64,000 nucleotides of DNA from Hyphomicrobiales bacterium (GCA_016713235.1 JADJPN010000001.1:496001-560000); one strand, 5' to 3'. Numbered from the stretch's first letter, positions 28,708 through 38,947 are shown. Numbers and translations are program-made. The notes: generated by a model from the sequence alone, not told the origin.

Positions 28708-29670
28708 ATGAAGCTCGCCACATTCGAAAAAGGCGGCATGCAAGTCGTCGGCATCGTCGACACCGAGAAGAAGCAGATTCTCGATCTTGCCGCGGCCAGT
28801 GGCACGAACCCGGCTTTCGCGAGCATGCTCGCGCTGATCGAAGCCGGCCCTTCCGCGCTTGCCGAAGCGAAAAAGCTCGCCGGAGAATGGGGCTCCGCTG
28901 CCGCACAGCCGCTTGAAGGAGCGAAATTACTCGCGCCGGTTCCGGTGCCGCCGCAGATGCGCGACGCATCAGTCTACGCGACGCACGTAAAGAACGCGCC
29001 GCGCGGCATGCAACGTTATCTCGCCCGCAAAAGCCAAGGCGAAGAAGCGGCCGCGAAAATCCAGGCGGAGCCAGACGTGCCGCCGGTCTATCGTCAGCTT
29101 CCGGTCTATTACATCACCAACCGCTTCAGCGTGGCTGGTCCCGACACGACGGTGCAATGGCCGCGCTACAGCGAGCTGATGGATTTCGAACTCGAGTTCG
29201 GCATCTACATCAGCAAGCCCGCGAAGAATGTGTCCGCGGCGAACGCCAAGGACCACATCTTCGGCTACACGATTTTCAACGACTTCTCGGCGCGCGATCA
29301 GCAGATAATCGAAATGCAGGGCCGGCTCGGACCCACCAAGGGCAAGAGCTTCGACATGGGCAACGCGATGGGTCCGTGGATCGTCACGCCGGACGAACTC
29401 GGCGATCCGCAGAAGATGAACGTCGAAGTGCGCGTGAACGGCGAAGTCTGGGCGAAGAATTCGACCGGCGAAATGCTGCACACCTTCGAGAAGATGATCG
29501 AATACATCTCGAAGGACGAAACGCTATACCCGGGCGAATTCATCGGCTCGGGCACCGTCGGCAATTGCTGCGGGCTGGAGCAGGACCGCTTCCTGAAAGA
29601 CGGCGACACCATCGAGCTGCACGTCGACAAGATCGGCGTGCTCCGCAACAAGGTCGTGCGGCAGAAATAA
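28708..29670 (+). CDS. Fumarylacetoacetate hydrolase (FAH) family protein
   Basis: 320 residues from ATG at 28708. FAH landmarks: acidic metal site DFELEFGIYI (about 153-162), FGYTIFNDFSARDQQ, KGKSFDMGNAMGPWIVT, and the C-terminal IGSGTVGNCCG. The family cleaves C-C bonds of 3-oxoacids such as fumarylpyruvate, acylpyruvates and fumarylacetoacetate, or decarboxylates oxaloacetate. Two bases after the cyclase gene, so co-transcribed. In gentisate or homogentisate routes an FAH enzyme does the last step, but no ring dioxygenase of that route is in the window. Confidence 0.85.
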   Translation: MKLATFEKGGMQVVGIVDTEKKQILDLAAASGTNPAFASMLALIEAGPSALAEAKKLAGEWGSAAAQPLEGAKLLAPVPVPPQMRDASVYATHVKNAPRGMQRYLARKSQGEEAAAKIQAEPDVPPVYRQLPVYYITNRFSVAGPDTTVQWPRYSELMDFELEFGIYISKPAKNVSAANAKDHIFGYTIFNDFSARDQQIIEMQGRLGPTKGKSFDMGNAMGPWIVTPDELGDPQKMNVEVRVNGEVWAKNSTGEMLHTFEKMIEYISKDETLYPGEFIGSGTVGNCCGLEQDRFLKDGDTIELHVDKIGVLRNKVVRQK

Positions 29671-29690
29671 CCCGCGCCCGATGGCGAAAG

Positions 29691-29715
29691 AGAAGGCTAG
29701 GGAATCTAGCCTTCT
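29691..29715 (+). terminator. Rho-independent terminator after FAH gene
   Basis: AGAAGGCTAG-ggaat-CTAGCCTTCT, 10-bp perfect arms followed by a T-rich tail. Overlaps the 3' end of the convergent PsiF-like gene. Confidence 0.8.
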
Positions 29716-29948
29716 TTCTTTTCTTCCTTCTTTTTCGGCTTGGGCTTCGCCTTTTTCGCAGGCGCGTCTTCGTTTGCCATGCACTTGGCGAGGAACCTCT
29801 TGCGCTCCGCACCTTTCAGCTTCTGATCGTCGGCGCCGAAGTCGCAGGTGCTCTTTTTGGTCTGCTTCTCCTGCGCGAACGTTTTCACGCTGGGCGCAAC
29901 GGCGAACAGCCCTGCGGCGAGAAGCACTGCCATCAATATGCGAAACAT
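29706..29948 (-). CDS. Small exported PsiF-repeat protein
   Basis: 80 residues from ATG at 29948 (another ATG at 29960). Signal peptide MFRILMAVLLAAGLFAVAPS, then one PsiF-type unit: a Cys, DDQKLKGAERKRFLAKCM with a second Cys, and a very Lys/Pro-rich tail. PsiF-repeat proteins are small periplasmic proteins of unknown function (phosphate-starvation-induced in E. coli). Convergent with the FAH gene and sharing its terminator. Confidence 0.8.
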   Translation of the reverse strand: MFRILMAVLLAAGLFAVAPSVKTFAQEKQTKKSTCDFGADDQKLKGAERKRFLAKCMANEDAPAKKAKPKPKKKEEKKEG

Positions 29949-30094
29949 TGGTCGCTCCATCCGTTGCGGCGCGGAAGCATCATGATTGATCTAACCCGGC
30001 GCATCATGGGCCGCAAGATCACGATGCGGCACGGCTTGCACATGCCCCGCCGCTCGTTCATTTTTGTGGCGAAGATAAAGAATAGAGATGGCGG

Positions 30095-31037
30095 ATGGCG
30101 ACTGTCCTTATTACCGGTGCTGCCGGCTTCATCGGCCGCGCGTTAACCAACGCGCTGAAAAGCTCGCATTACGTGGTCGCGCTCGATTTGCGCGAAGTGC
30201 CGGAAGAACAACGCCTCCCGGGCGTGACTTATGCCACTGCCGATATCGGCGATCCCGGGCTCGCCGGGCTTTTCCGCACCTATCAGCCGCAAACGGTGGT
30301 GCATCTGGCCTCGGTCGTCGCGGCCGGGGGCGACCCGGCGCGCGATTATGCGATCGACGTGCTCGGCACCAGGAATGTGCTCGAGGCCTCGCTCGCGGCG
30401 GGCGCAAAACATATCGTCGTCACCTCAAGCGGCGCGGCCTACGGCTATTACGCCGACAATCCGGTTCCGCTTCGCGAGACCGACGCACTGCGCGGCAACG
30501 ACGACTTTCCCTATTCGAAGCACAAGCGGCTGGTCGAGGAAATGCTCGCCGAATGGCGCGAGAAATACCCACAGCTGAAGCAGACCGTATTTCGTCCCTG
30601 CACCGTGCTCGGTCCCGGCACCAACAACCAGATCACCGCGATCTTCGCGCGGCCGATTGTCGTTGGGCTGAGCGGAACCACGACACCGTTTTCGCTGATC
30701 TCCGAACTGGACGTGGTCGATGCACTCGCAAAAGCCGTCAATGAAAGCCGCGACGGCGTTTTTCAACCTCGCGGGCGACGGCACGCTGAGCCTGCGGGAA
30801 ATCGCAAGCATCCTCGGCAAGAGATTTCTGGCACTGCCTCCCGCGCTTTTGAAATCAGTGCTTTGGGTTCTGAATGTGCTTTGCGTCACCAAGCTCGGGC
30901 CGGAGCACGTGAAGTTCATTCAATACCGGCCGGTGCTTGCGAACGACAAGCTGAAATCCGGGTTCGGCTATGCACCGCGCTTTGATGCGCGCGCGGTGTT
31001 CGACCGCTATCTCCAAAGCTTGCGGAGCGCCCCTTGA
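30095..31037 (+). CDS. NAD-dependent epimerase/dehydratase (extended SDR), one frameshift
   Basis: ATG at 30095. NAD motif TGAAGFIG at residues 7-14, VVHLASV, and the catalytic YSKHK at about 134-138. The frame breaks at TTTTT 30759-30763 (one T too many) and resumes FFNLAGDGTLSLREIASILG to the end. Repaired length is 313 residues, correct for the family. Acts on nucleotide sugars or similar substrates; substrate unknown. The stop overlaps the TTG start of the monooxygenase gene. Confidence 0.8.
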
Positions 31038-32308
31038 CCTATCTCGTTATCGGCGCGGGACCCGCGGGACTTGCCGCCATTCGCAGCCTGAAAGAAGCCG
31101 GACTTGCGGTCGAAGCCGCCGAGCGCAACGCCGATGTGGGCGGGCAATGGCTTTATGGCGCGCAATCCAGCGCGGTCTACGCGTCCACGCATCTCATCTC
31201 TTCGAAGGCCACTACGGCGTTTTCCGACTTTCCGATGCCGCAGGAATGGCCCGCCTATCCGAGCAGGATTCAAATCGAGGAATACTTCAAAAATTATGCG
31301 AAGCACTTCGGGCTGTATCCGCTGATCCGCTTCAATGACGGTGTCGCGAAACTCGAGCGCAGCGGTAGCGGTTGGCGCGCGACTTTCGATAAGGGCGAAA
31401 CGCGCGACTATGAAGCCGTCGTGATTGCGAACGGGCACCTGAGCGATCCGTTGCTGCCGAACGTTCCGGGGAATTTCTCCGGCACGGTGATGCACGCCAA
31501 GGAATACAAGTCGCCCGAAATTTTCGACGGCAAGCGCGTGCTGATCTGCGGCATGGGCAATACCGGCTGCGATATCGTGGTCGATGCGATTCATCGCGCG
31601 AAGTCGGTGCTCTGGAGCGTGCGCGGCGGCAATCACTTCGTGCCGAAATTTATTGCCGGGAAACCGGCGGATGTCCGCAACCACAACACCAAGCTCGTGC
31701 TGCCGAAATGGCTGCGCTCGATGCTGCATGAGCCTGCCGCGCGATTGCTTGCCGGACCCCCGGAGCGCTTCGGTCTGCCGAAACCCACGCATCGACTTTA
31801 TGACCGCACGCCGATCGTGAACTCCCTCGTGCTTCTGCATCTCGGACAAGGCGACGCCGCGGTGCACAAGCCGATCAAATCCGTCGAGGGCAGCACCGTG
31901 ATTTTCGAAGACGACAAGCGTGATGAAGCAGACATCATCGTCTTCGCGACCGGTTACAAGATCACTTTTCCATTTCTGGGCGAGCTCTCACCGCTGAACT
32001 GGCAGCCGCAATTCGGCGCGCCGCGACTCTATATGAATGTATTTCCGCCGGAAGATAACGGCCTGTTCGTCGCGGGCCTGCTGGAAGGCGCCGGTGTCGG
32101 CTGGCCCGGACGCGCGCTGCAAACCGATCTGATCGCGGCCTACCTGAAAGCGCGAAAAGAAAAGCCCGCAGCCGCGCAGGAGTTCCGCCGCGAGATCGAG
32201 CGCTATTGCGCGGCGCCCGCGAACAAGGACCGCGGCGAGCACGGCATCTTCGTCGATTTCCTGCAAGACAAGCGCGATCTAAAGCGCGCGATCGAACGGC
32301 TGGGTTGA
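31034..32308 (+). CDS. Flavin-containing monooxygenase (FMO/BVMO-type)
   Basis: 424 residues from TTG at 31034 (TTGA overlap with the previous gene). FAD motif GAGPAG near the start, second nucleotide motif GMGNTG near residue 175, and between them FSGTVMHAKEY, which fits the FMO fingerprint FxGxxxHxxxY. Later FATGYKITFPFL is also FMO-typical. Such enzymes oxygenate N, S or ketone groups with NADPH and O2. Substrate unknown; epimerase and FMO appear to form a two-gene operon. Confidence 0.82.
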   Translation: MTYLVIGAGPAGLAAIRSLKEAGLAVEAAERNADVGGQWLYGAQSSAVYASTHLISSKATTAFSDFPMPQEWPAYPSRIQIEEYFKNYAKHFGLYPLIRFNDGVAKLERSGSGWRATFDKGETRDYEAVVIANGHLSDPLLPNVPGNFSGTVMHAKEYKSPEIFDGKRVLICGMGNTGCDIVVDAIHRAKSVLWSVRGGNHFVPKFIAGKPADVRNHNTKLVLPKWLRSMLHEPAARLLAGPPERFGLPKPTHRLYDRTPIVNSLVLLHLGQGDAAVHKPIKSVEGSTVIFEDDKRDEADIIVFATGYKITFPFLGELSPLNWQPQFGAPRLYMNVFPPEDNGLFVAGLLEGAGVGWPGRALQTDLIAAYLKARKEKPAAAQEFRREIERYCAAPANKDRGEHGIFVDFLQDKRDLKRAIERLG

Positions 32309-32361
32309 CTGCGCCATCGCGCTAAAGGCGCGTTCTGATCCATCTGCAACAGCCGCGCGAG

Positions 32362-32390
32362 AAACGACGCGATCGCCTTACGCGTCGTTT
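32362..32390 (+). terminator. Hairpin downstream of FMO gene
   Basis: AAACGACGCG-atcgcctta-CGCGTCGTTT: 10-bp perfect arms ending in TTT, 54 bases after the FMO stop. Good intrinsic terminator candidate marking the end of the left half of the window. Confidence 0.7.
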
Positions 32391-32506
32391 CCGGTCGATG
32401 GAGCCCGAGCGAATGTCCGTGGACTTCTATTCACGTCATTCGCGCAGGCATTCATCGAACTTTCCGGCAGCCAAACTGCGCCGAACCTTCGTTGGGTCGA
32501 TCCGGC

Positions 32507-34015
32507 CTAGTTTGACCCGGCCTTCTCATTTTTGGCTGCCGTTTGGACGCCAGCAAGCTTACGCGCCAGCTCTTTCTTTTTGTCGGCCTGCATACCGCGA
32601 GCGATCTGGATTCGCTGTGCCTGCGGCGAGCCTGCACCATGGAGGCTTTCCGTCAGATAGCCGACCGCGTTGCGTCCGATCGTCATATTCTCAATCAGCC
32701 TGAGCACGCGCATACGGTCCACGACATCGACGTCTTTCTTGGTGCCCAGGAACTTGCGCACCAGAGGGCCGATCTCATTGTTCCGAAGATCTTTCTCCGA
32801 CGGCATAGTAACCATGAGGCCGCCGGCGATGTCTTGGGCGAGGCGTGCGATCTCGTAAGGAAACCGCGTGACGTTGTGCTTGGCGACGTTGGACAACATT
32901 TCGTCGTTGATCTGCGCGCCTGATGGCAGCTTCTTCGATTTCGCCGCGCCCGCGACACAGCTCGAGTAAATCGTCTCGTTGAGATGGGTCATCTCGACGA
33001 GCTTATCTTTGATATGAGAGACGCTCTCGACACCGTTGTGATCGGCAGCCGTTGCGGCCGCGCCGATCAGAACGTCTCCCAATCCGGTCTTACAGACATA
33101 TGAAGAGCGATGATACGTAGTAAAGCGCTCAACGAGCGTAGCGGCGTGCGACCATTCTCCGTCCATGAAAACATGTTCGAAAGGCACAAACACTTCTTCG
33201 AAGACGATCAACGCTTCCTGTCCAGCAAATTGAGCGTTTCCTGCGTCCGTCGAGCCGCCGTCGAGAATTCTGGTGTCATTGGTCTGGCGCCCGACAATGT
33301 AGGTAAGGCCAGGGCTGTCGACGCGAACGGCGCCAACGACTGACCAGTCGCGATCGGCCTCGGTCATGCGCATTGTTGCCATAAAAATAAGCCAGTGTGA
33401 GTTCACCGCACCGGTCTGATGCGCTTTGGCGCCACTAACGTAGATTCCTTTTTCGTCGCGCTTCACGACGCGCAGAAAGAGATCCGGGTCGATCTGCTGA
33501 TGGGGTGGCTTCGACCGATCTCCCTTTGGATCCGTCATCGCGCCGCCAATCACGACGTTGGCCTCTTGGGCACGCTTGAGGAACTTCAAAAATCGCGCGT
33601 GGTACTCGGTACGCGCCTGCGCATCGATGTCGAACGTTACCGAGTGGCATGCGCTAAGCGCATCGAGGCCCACGCAGCGCTGGAAGCAGGTGCCGGTTCG
33701 CCGGCCCAACTCGCGCTGCATCTCATGCTTGTTTAAAATGTCATCCGAGGTGGCCGGGACGTGCAGGAAGCGGTTAACCGGACGTCCGCGCACTTCAGTG
33801 CGCACGCCACCAAGTTCGGGACGCTCGGTCGCCAATCGATATGTTTCAGCCATTGCATTGATCGATGGCCATATCACAGCGTTGTCGACCGGCTCCGGAA
33901 CGCGCTCCCCCATGAAGAACACGTTCATATCGCGGCCACGAAGTGAAGAAACATAATCGTCCGCGGTTACGATCGGCTTGGAAAAGTCCTGCCAAAGGTC
34001 ATCAGCTTGCTTCAT
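32507..34015 (-). CDS. 4-hydroxybutyryl-CoA dehydratase (AbfD)-like 4Fe-4S/FAD enzyme
   Basis: 502 residues. Close to clostridial AbfD throughout, as I remember it: TCFQRCVG, AMTDPKGDR, KAHQTG, GGQEAL-like GQEAL, DKLVEMTHLNET, ITRFPYE-like VTRFPYE, AEDIAGG-like AQDIAGGLMVTMPSE and ESMHGAGSPQAQR-like ESLHGAGSPQAQR. Probable cluster ligands are Cys110, Cys114, His302 and Cys308 (AbfD Cys99, Cys103, His292, Cys299). The His-Cys spacing is one residue shorter (HRSSYVC). AbfD removes water from unactivated C3 of 4-hydroxybutyryl-CoA by a radical route. The fold is shared with HpaB oxygenases, which lack these cysteines. Separated by 192 bp from the CoA ligase gene, same strand. Confidence 0.82.
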   Translation of the reverse strand: MKQADDLWQDFSKPIVTADDYVSSLRGRDMNVFFMGERVPEPVDNAVIWPSINAMAETYRLATERPELGGVRTEVRGRPVNRFLHVPATSDDILNKHEMQRELGRRTGTCFQRCVGLDALSACHSVTFDIDAQARTEYHARFLKFLKRAQEANVVIGGAMTDPKGDRSKPPHQQIDPDLFLRVVKRDEKGIYVSGAKAHQTGAVNSHWLIFMATMRMTEADRDWSVVGAVRVDSPGLTYIVGRQTNDTRILDGGSTDAGNAQFAGQEALIVFEEVFVPFEHVFMDGEWSHAATLVERFTTYHRSSYVCKTGLGDVLIGAAATAADHNGVESVSHIKDKLVEMTHLNETIYSSCVAGAAKSKKLPSGAQINDEMLSNVAKHNVTRFPYEIARLAQDIAGGLMVTMPSEKDLRNNEIGPLVRKFLGTKKDVDVVDRMRVLRLIENMTIGRNAVGYLTESLHGAGSPQAQRIQIARGMQADKKKELARKLAGVQTAAKNEKAGSN

Positions 34016-34207
34016 TTTATTACTCCGCGTTCTGCCGCTTCGAATGCGGGTCGTCCTCTAGATTCACAAATTCGATGCTAACCACATCAATTATGCACTA
34101 AAGAACGCCCTCGGAAATTTTCTACTACTTCAAGTTCTGCGTTTGATTGCCTTTTGGCGAAACCGGAAAGCACCGTCCGCGCCACGATTAAGGACAATCT
34201 TCACCAA

Positions 34208-35749
34208 CTACTCTTCCAGCCGGTCCTTTAGTTTAAAGCGCATGATTTTTCCGGAGCCCGTTCTGGGAATCTGGTCAATCATTTTGATCTCGCTCGGCAC
34301 TTTATAAGACGAAAGATGCTGCTTGCAGTACCCGATCAAAGCTTCCGCGTTGAACGTGGTGCCCGGCCGAGGAACGATGAATATGACCGGAACTTCGCCA
34401 AGCTTGTCATGTGGCGCGCCGATGACGGCACAATCCAACACCGTCTCATGAGTGCTGACGACTTCTTCGATCTCCGCAGGCGCTATGTTTTGTCCGCCGC
34501 GTATAATTAGTTCCTTTAAACGGCCGGTAATCGTCAGGAACCCGTTTGCATCACTCTTTGCAAGATCGCCCGTGTGATACCAGCCTTTTCGCAAAGCCGC
34601 GGCGGTCTCCGCCGGCTTATTATGATAGCCGAGCATAATATTTGGACCGCGAACGATCAGCTCGCCTTCGGATCCGAATGGCACATCTTCGCCTGTTGTC
34701 GGATCGACGATACGCGTCATGCAACCAGGCACCGGCAGCCCGCATGAACCAAGAGTCCTGCCGCCGGTCTGCCAGTTCATCGTCACCATGGTCGACGTTT
34801 CGGTGATCCCATAACCGTCGAGCAACTGCACGCCGGTGGCAGCTTCAAATTCGCGGTTCAAAGTCGCCGGCATGATCGCACCCGCCGACACGCAAAGCCG
34901 GAGCGAATTGAACTTCGCGGCTGCGTCCTTGCCTGCGCCCTCCAACAAGTAGTGGAACATTGTTGGGACCCCGGGGAAGAACGTGATCGGCTCGGCTTCA
35001 ATGACTTTTAGAACATCGGCAGTCGAGTACTTCTCCAGTATGTATTCGGTCGCTCCCGTAGCAAGAATCCCGAGAACCGAGAGATTAAGAGCGTAAGAGT
35101 GAAATAGAGGCAGCGGTGAAAGCACGTAGTCTTTCTTCGACAGGCCTCCGATCGGCGCCCAACACGCGGCGACCACCCACAGCATGCTGTGCACCGTAAG
35201 AATAACGCCCTTTGCACGTCCGGTCGTGCCGGAGGTGTAGACCAAGTACGCCGGCGCTTCGATAGCGTCACTATCAACTGGCCCTCTCGACGGCTTCTTA
35301 TTCTTTAGATCGCTAAACCTAACGCCATCGCTCTTCCTGTCACCGCGATCGACCAAGATGACGGTCTTTACACTAGGAGCTTTCGCCAAGGGCAACGATG
35401 CGGCGCGCTCGTCAGTTGTAATCAGGATGCTGCAGGCTGCATCCTCCAGCCGATAAAGCACCTCTGATTCAGTTGCTTCATAGCTGATCGGAACCCCGAC
35501 CCCACCGGCGCGAGTGATCGAGAACGATGCCTCGATCCACTCAACGGAATTCGGCAGCCAGATCGCAACGCTCTCGCCTGCATTAAGCCCCAGGTCGCCT
35601 AGATGACCCGCCAAATTTGCAGTCGTTTCAGCGAGCGCTCCGTATGTGGTGGAACGCTTTGCGTCGCGATAAGCAATCTTTTCAGGATGCTCATCCGCGT
35701 TTCTTTTCAGCAACACATGAAGCGGTGCGATCAGATCCGTGCGCAACAT
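34208..35749 (-). CDS. Acyl-CoA ligase (AMP-binding family)
   Basis: 513 residues from ATG at 35749, which follows GGGAGA; the frame is open further up but would overlap the SDR gene. ATP motif LVYTSGTTGRAKGVI, then GYGITETSTM, GWYHTGDLA and the catalytic C-terminal RTGSGKIMRF. Activates a carboxylic acid of unknown structure. Its partners (Mo hydroxylase, lactonase-like enzyme, AbfD-like dehydratase) suggest it makes the CoA ester on which the dehydratase acts. Confidence 0.85.
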   Translation of the reverse strand: MLRTDLIAPLHVLLKRNADEHPEKIAYRDAKRSTTYGALAETTANLAGHLGDLGLNAGESVAIWLPNSVEWIEASFSITRAGGVGVPISYEATESEVLYRLEDAACSILITTDERAASLPLAKAPSVKTVILVDRGDRKSDGVRFSDLKNKKPSRGPVDSDAIEAPAYLVYTSGTTGRAKGVILTVHSMLWVVAACWAPIGGLSKKDYVLSPLPLFHSYALNLSVLGILATGATEYILEKYSTADVLKVIEAEPITFFPGVPTMFHYLLEGAGKDAAAKFNSLRLCVSAGAIMPATLNREFEAATGVQLLDGYGITETSTMVTMNWQTGGRTLGSCGLPVPGCMTRIVDPTTGEDVPFGSEGELIVRGPNIMLGYHNKPAETAAALRKGWYHTGDLAKSDANGFLTITGRLKELIIRGGQNIAPAEIEEVVSTHETVLDCAVIGAPHDKLGEVPVIFIVPRPGTTFNAEALIGYCKQHLSSYKVPSEIKMIDQIPRTGSGKIMRFKLKDRLEE

Positions 35750-35777
35750 GTCGCTCTCCCTGGCGCCGTTGTTTTCG

Positions 35778-36536
35778 TTAGCCGACCATCGCAAAGCCGC
35801 CATTGATGCTAAGAACCTGGCCGGGAATCCATTGACCGTGGTCCGAAGCGAGGAATGCAACGGCACCCCCAATGTCTTCGGGCTTCCCAAGCCGACGAAT
35901 TGCGTACTGACGCAAAATCTTATCCCGGTTCTCATCGAGCCAGGCTTTGCTCGAGTGGCTGGTCTCGATGAGGCCAAGCGAAAGCGTATTCGCGGTGGTG
36001 TCGAACCGGCCGAATTCCTTAGCCAGCGATTTCATCAGCGCAATGACGCCCGCGCGGCCCGCCGCGGCCATTGCCAGATTTGATTCGCCAACACGCGAGG
36101 AGTCACCGGAGAAACTGATGATCCGACCTTGCTTCCTTGCGTTCAGATGAGGTGCCGCGGCGTGGCAGCAATGGATCGCTCCATATAGACAGACGTCGAG
36201 CTGCCGTTTCCAATCTTCCGGCTTCGAATCGGTAAACTTCTGCGTAATGACGAGCCCGGCGTTGTTGACGAGAATATCCAAGCCGCCAAAGTCTTTAACG
36301 ACGTCGGCGACCATCTTCTTCACGTCTTCATAGTTGGCGATGTCGGCCTTGTAAGCTTTCGCCTTACCGCCCTTCTTTTCGATCTCGGCGACAACCTCAG
36401 CCGCTTCGCTTTCAGAGTTGCGGTAGTTGACGGCAACCAAAGCTCCCTCTTGGCCAAGGACGGTGGAAATTTCGCGGCCCACGTCGCGTCCACCACCGGT
36501 AACCAGCGCTACCCGCCCTTTTAAATTGAGATCCAT
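35778..36536 (-). CDS. SDR-family protein lacking the catalytic Tyr/Lys
   Basis: 252 residues. The NAD(P) motif TGGGRDVG (residues 13-20), NNAG and the C-terminal SINGG are typical of classical SDRs. The expected YxxxK active-site region reads SNLAMAAAGRAGV: no Tyr, and Arg where Lys should be. Reading was checked at DNA level and no frame error is seen. It may bind cofactor without ordinary dehydrogenase activity. Same strand as the ligase (28-bp gap) and the Mo-hydroxylase large subunit (3-bp gap). Confidence 0.82.
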   Translation of the reverse strand: MDLNLKGRVALVTGGGRDVGREISTVLGQEGALVAVNYRNSESEAAEVVAEIEKKGGKAKAYKADIANYEDVKKMVADVVKDFGGLDILVNNAGLVITQKFTDSKPEDWKRQLDVCLYGAIHCCHAAAPHLNARKQGRIISFSGDSSRVGESNLAMAAAGRAGVIALMKSLAKEFGRFDTTANTLSLGLIETSHSSKAWLDENRDKILRQYAIRRLGKPEDIGGAVAFLASDHGQWIPGQVLSINGGFAMVG

Positions 36537-36539
36537 TTG

Positions 36540-38947
36540 TCAGTTTCCTTCGTTCGATTTCTGGATGAGGTGAAACAGCTTGTCCGGCGTAACCGGAAGC
36601 TCTGTAGGTTGAATTCCCAAATGCGAGAGCGCATCGGCGATCGCGTTTACGACAGCGGCGGGCGCGCCAATCGTACCGCCCTCTCCCATTCCGCGGAAAC
36701 CGCCAAGCGTGGTCGGTGAAACTTTTTCTACGTGATGGACTTCCATCGGCGGAATCTCGGGCGCGGACGGAACTAAATAGTCGGCAAGACTGGCCGTAAT
36801 AAGCTGCCCGACATCGTCGTAGCGCATCTGTTCAAATAGAGCGGCACCGATGCCCTGGGCGACACCGCCATGAACCTGACCATCGACGACCAAGGGATTT
36901 ATGATGCGGCCGCAATCCTCGACGACGACGAACTGCATGAGCTTCGTCCGGCAGGTTTCCTGATCCACTTCGACGACCGCGACGTGCGTGGCCGACGTCG
37001 TGGTACCGAAAAACGGATCGTACTGTTTCGTTGCCTCAAGGCCGTCGATCAAATCTTTCGGAAGGCGCCCCATCTCCGAGTAAAAGGCACGCGCCATTTC
37101 CTTGATCGAAGCTGTATTGTTGGTGCCACGGGCCGTCGCTATCCCATCCGAGAGGTCGATGTCGGCTTCTTCAACTTGCAGTAGCTGCGCGGCTATTTTG
37201 ATCAGCTTTTCTTTCACCGCGCGTGACGCAAGCGTACCGGCGCCTCCAGCCAGCACCGCGCTGCGGCTGGCGTAGGTCCCGGTGCCGTGGGCGATATCGG
37301 CGGTATCGCCCTGCACGACGCGGATGTCTTCGAGCCGCGCTCCAAGTTCATCAGCGACGACTTGGGCGAGCGTAGTTTCAAGACTCTGGCCATGTGACGC
37401 AACGCCGAAGACCGCGGTGATCCCACCGGCGGAATCGATGCGGATGGTCGCTGTTTCGGTTCCCGTGTTGATCGGCATCCCGGGCGCAACCGAAATTCTA
37501 GAGCCGATACCCGTAAGCTCGGCGTATGACGAGAACCCTATGCCGTATAGCTTTCCGCTCTTGCGGCTTTCAGTTTGCTTTGCGCGGAACTTCTCGTAGC
37601 CGATCGCATCGCGCGCACCTTCAAGACATTCGACGAAGCTTCCGCTGTCCCAGACAATCCCCGACGCGGTTTTGAAAGGAAACTCGTCCGGTTGAACTAC
37701 GTTTTTGAGGCGCAGTGCGACCGGATCGATGCCCATCTTCTGCGCCGCCATGTCAACAAGGCGCTCGGTAACAAATGTCGATATCGGGCGGCCAACTCCC
37801 CGATAGGGCCCGGTCGGGGATTTCGAGGTTGTCACGCCGCGAACGCGGCCGCGGTAATTTTCAATTTTGTAGGGGCCGGAAAGAAAGCTCACTACCTGAA
37901 CGGGCTCGAGCGCCGCAGTCCAGGGGTAGATCGAGTAAGCGCCTACGTCGCCGATAACCTCGGCACGGGCCCGACAAACTTCCGTCGCATCCAACCCCAG
38001 CGTCGCTTCGACGATTTCATCGAAACCCTGACTCGTCGAAGACAAATCCTCCAGCCGGTCGCTCGTCCATTTTACCGGCTTCTCGAAATACCTGGACAAC
38101 AAGCAAACCAGGATTTCCTCTGGATAAATCGATCCCTTGCCGCCAAAGCCGCCGCCAACATCGGGCGCAATGACGCGCAGCCGGTTTCAGGAATGTCGAG
38201 CAGTTCCACCAAACAGTCCCGCAGCACGCCCGGAATCTGCGTCGAGGAACTTAATAGAAGCTGGCCGCGCGCAGCATCGAATTCAGCTAAATAGCTGCGG
38301 TTCTCGATTGCCACCGGGCTCTTACGGCCAAATTTAAACTTTCCCGACACGCATATAGCGGCACCGGCGAGCGCCTGGTCGACGTCCCCACGCGCGAAAG
38401 TGCGCTCCAGCAAAACATTCGACGACAACTCGTCGTGCAGCTTTGGCGTTCCGGGCAACATCGCTATTTCCGGATCGATCACTACGGGCAGCGGCTCGTA
38501 GTCGATCTCCAATGTCTCGGCGGCATCCTCGGCGAGGTAACGGCTGGTCGCCAGCACGGCGACGACAGGCTCGCCTACGAAACGGACTTTCCCGACGGCC
38601 AATGGATACATTGCCGTTGCCTGGTAGTTTTTCATTCGCGAGGTCGCGACCACCGGCTTGATCAGTTTAGCAACGTCCTCGCCAGTAACGACGGAAAACA
38701 CGCCGGGCATGTCCTTCGCTACCGATGTGTCGATACCCTTGATCAGCGCGTGCGAGTGCTCGCTTCGCCGGAATGCAACGTAAAGCACGCCGTGCGGGCT
38801 GATATCGTCGACGTATCTGCCCTTGCCGGTAAGAAGACGCGGGTCTTCTATACGCTTGACACGCGCACCGATTAGCTTCGGCTTCGCTTCGATCGCAGCA
38901 GAACCGCGAAGGGAATCGGGACTTTTATGTCTCGGTATTTCAGTCAT
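36540..38947 (-). CDS. Molybdenum hydroxylase large subunit (CoxL-like, not CO dehydrogenase), one frameshift
   Basis: ATG at 38947 overlaps the lactonase stop. Part one (GARVKRIEDPRLLTGKGRYVDD, RRSEHSHA) loses frame at GG 38183-38184; one restored base gives VIAPDVGGGFGGKGS and joins part two. Repaired length 802 residues. The active-site loop reads PYRGVGRP; CO dehydrogenases have AYRCSFR, so this is an aldehyde or ring hydroxylase. The catalytic Glu lies in GMGEGG near the end. Works with the CoxS- and CoxM-like subunits encoded upstream. Confidence 0.86.
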
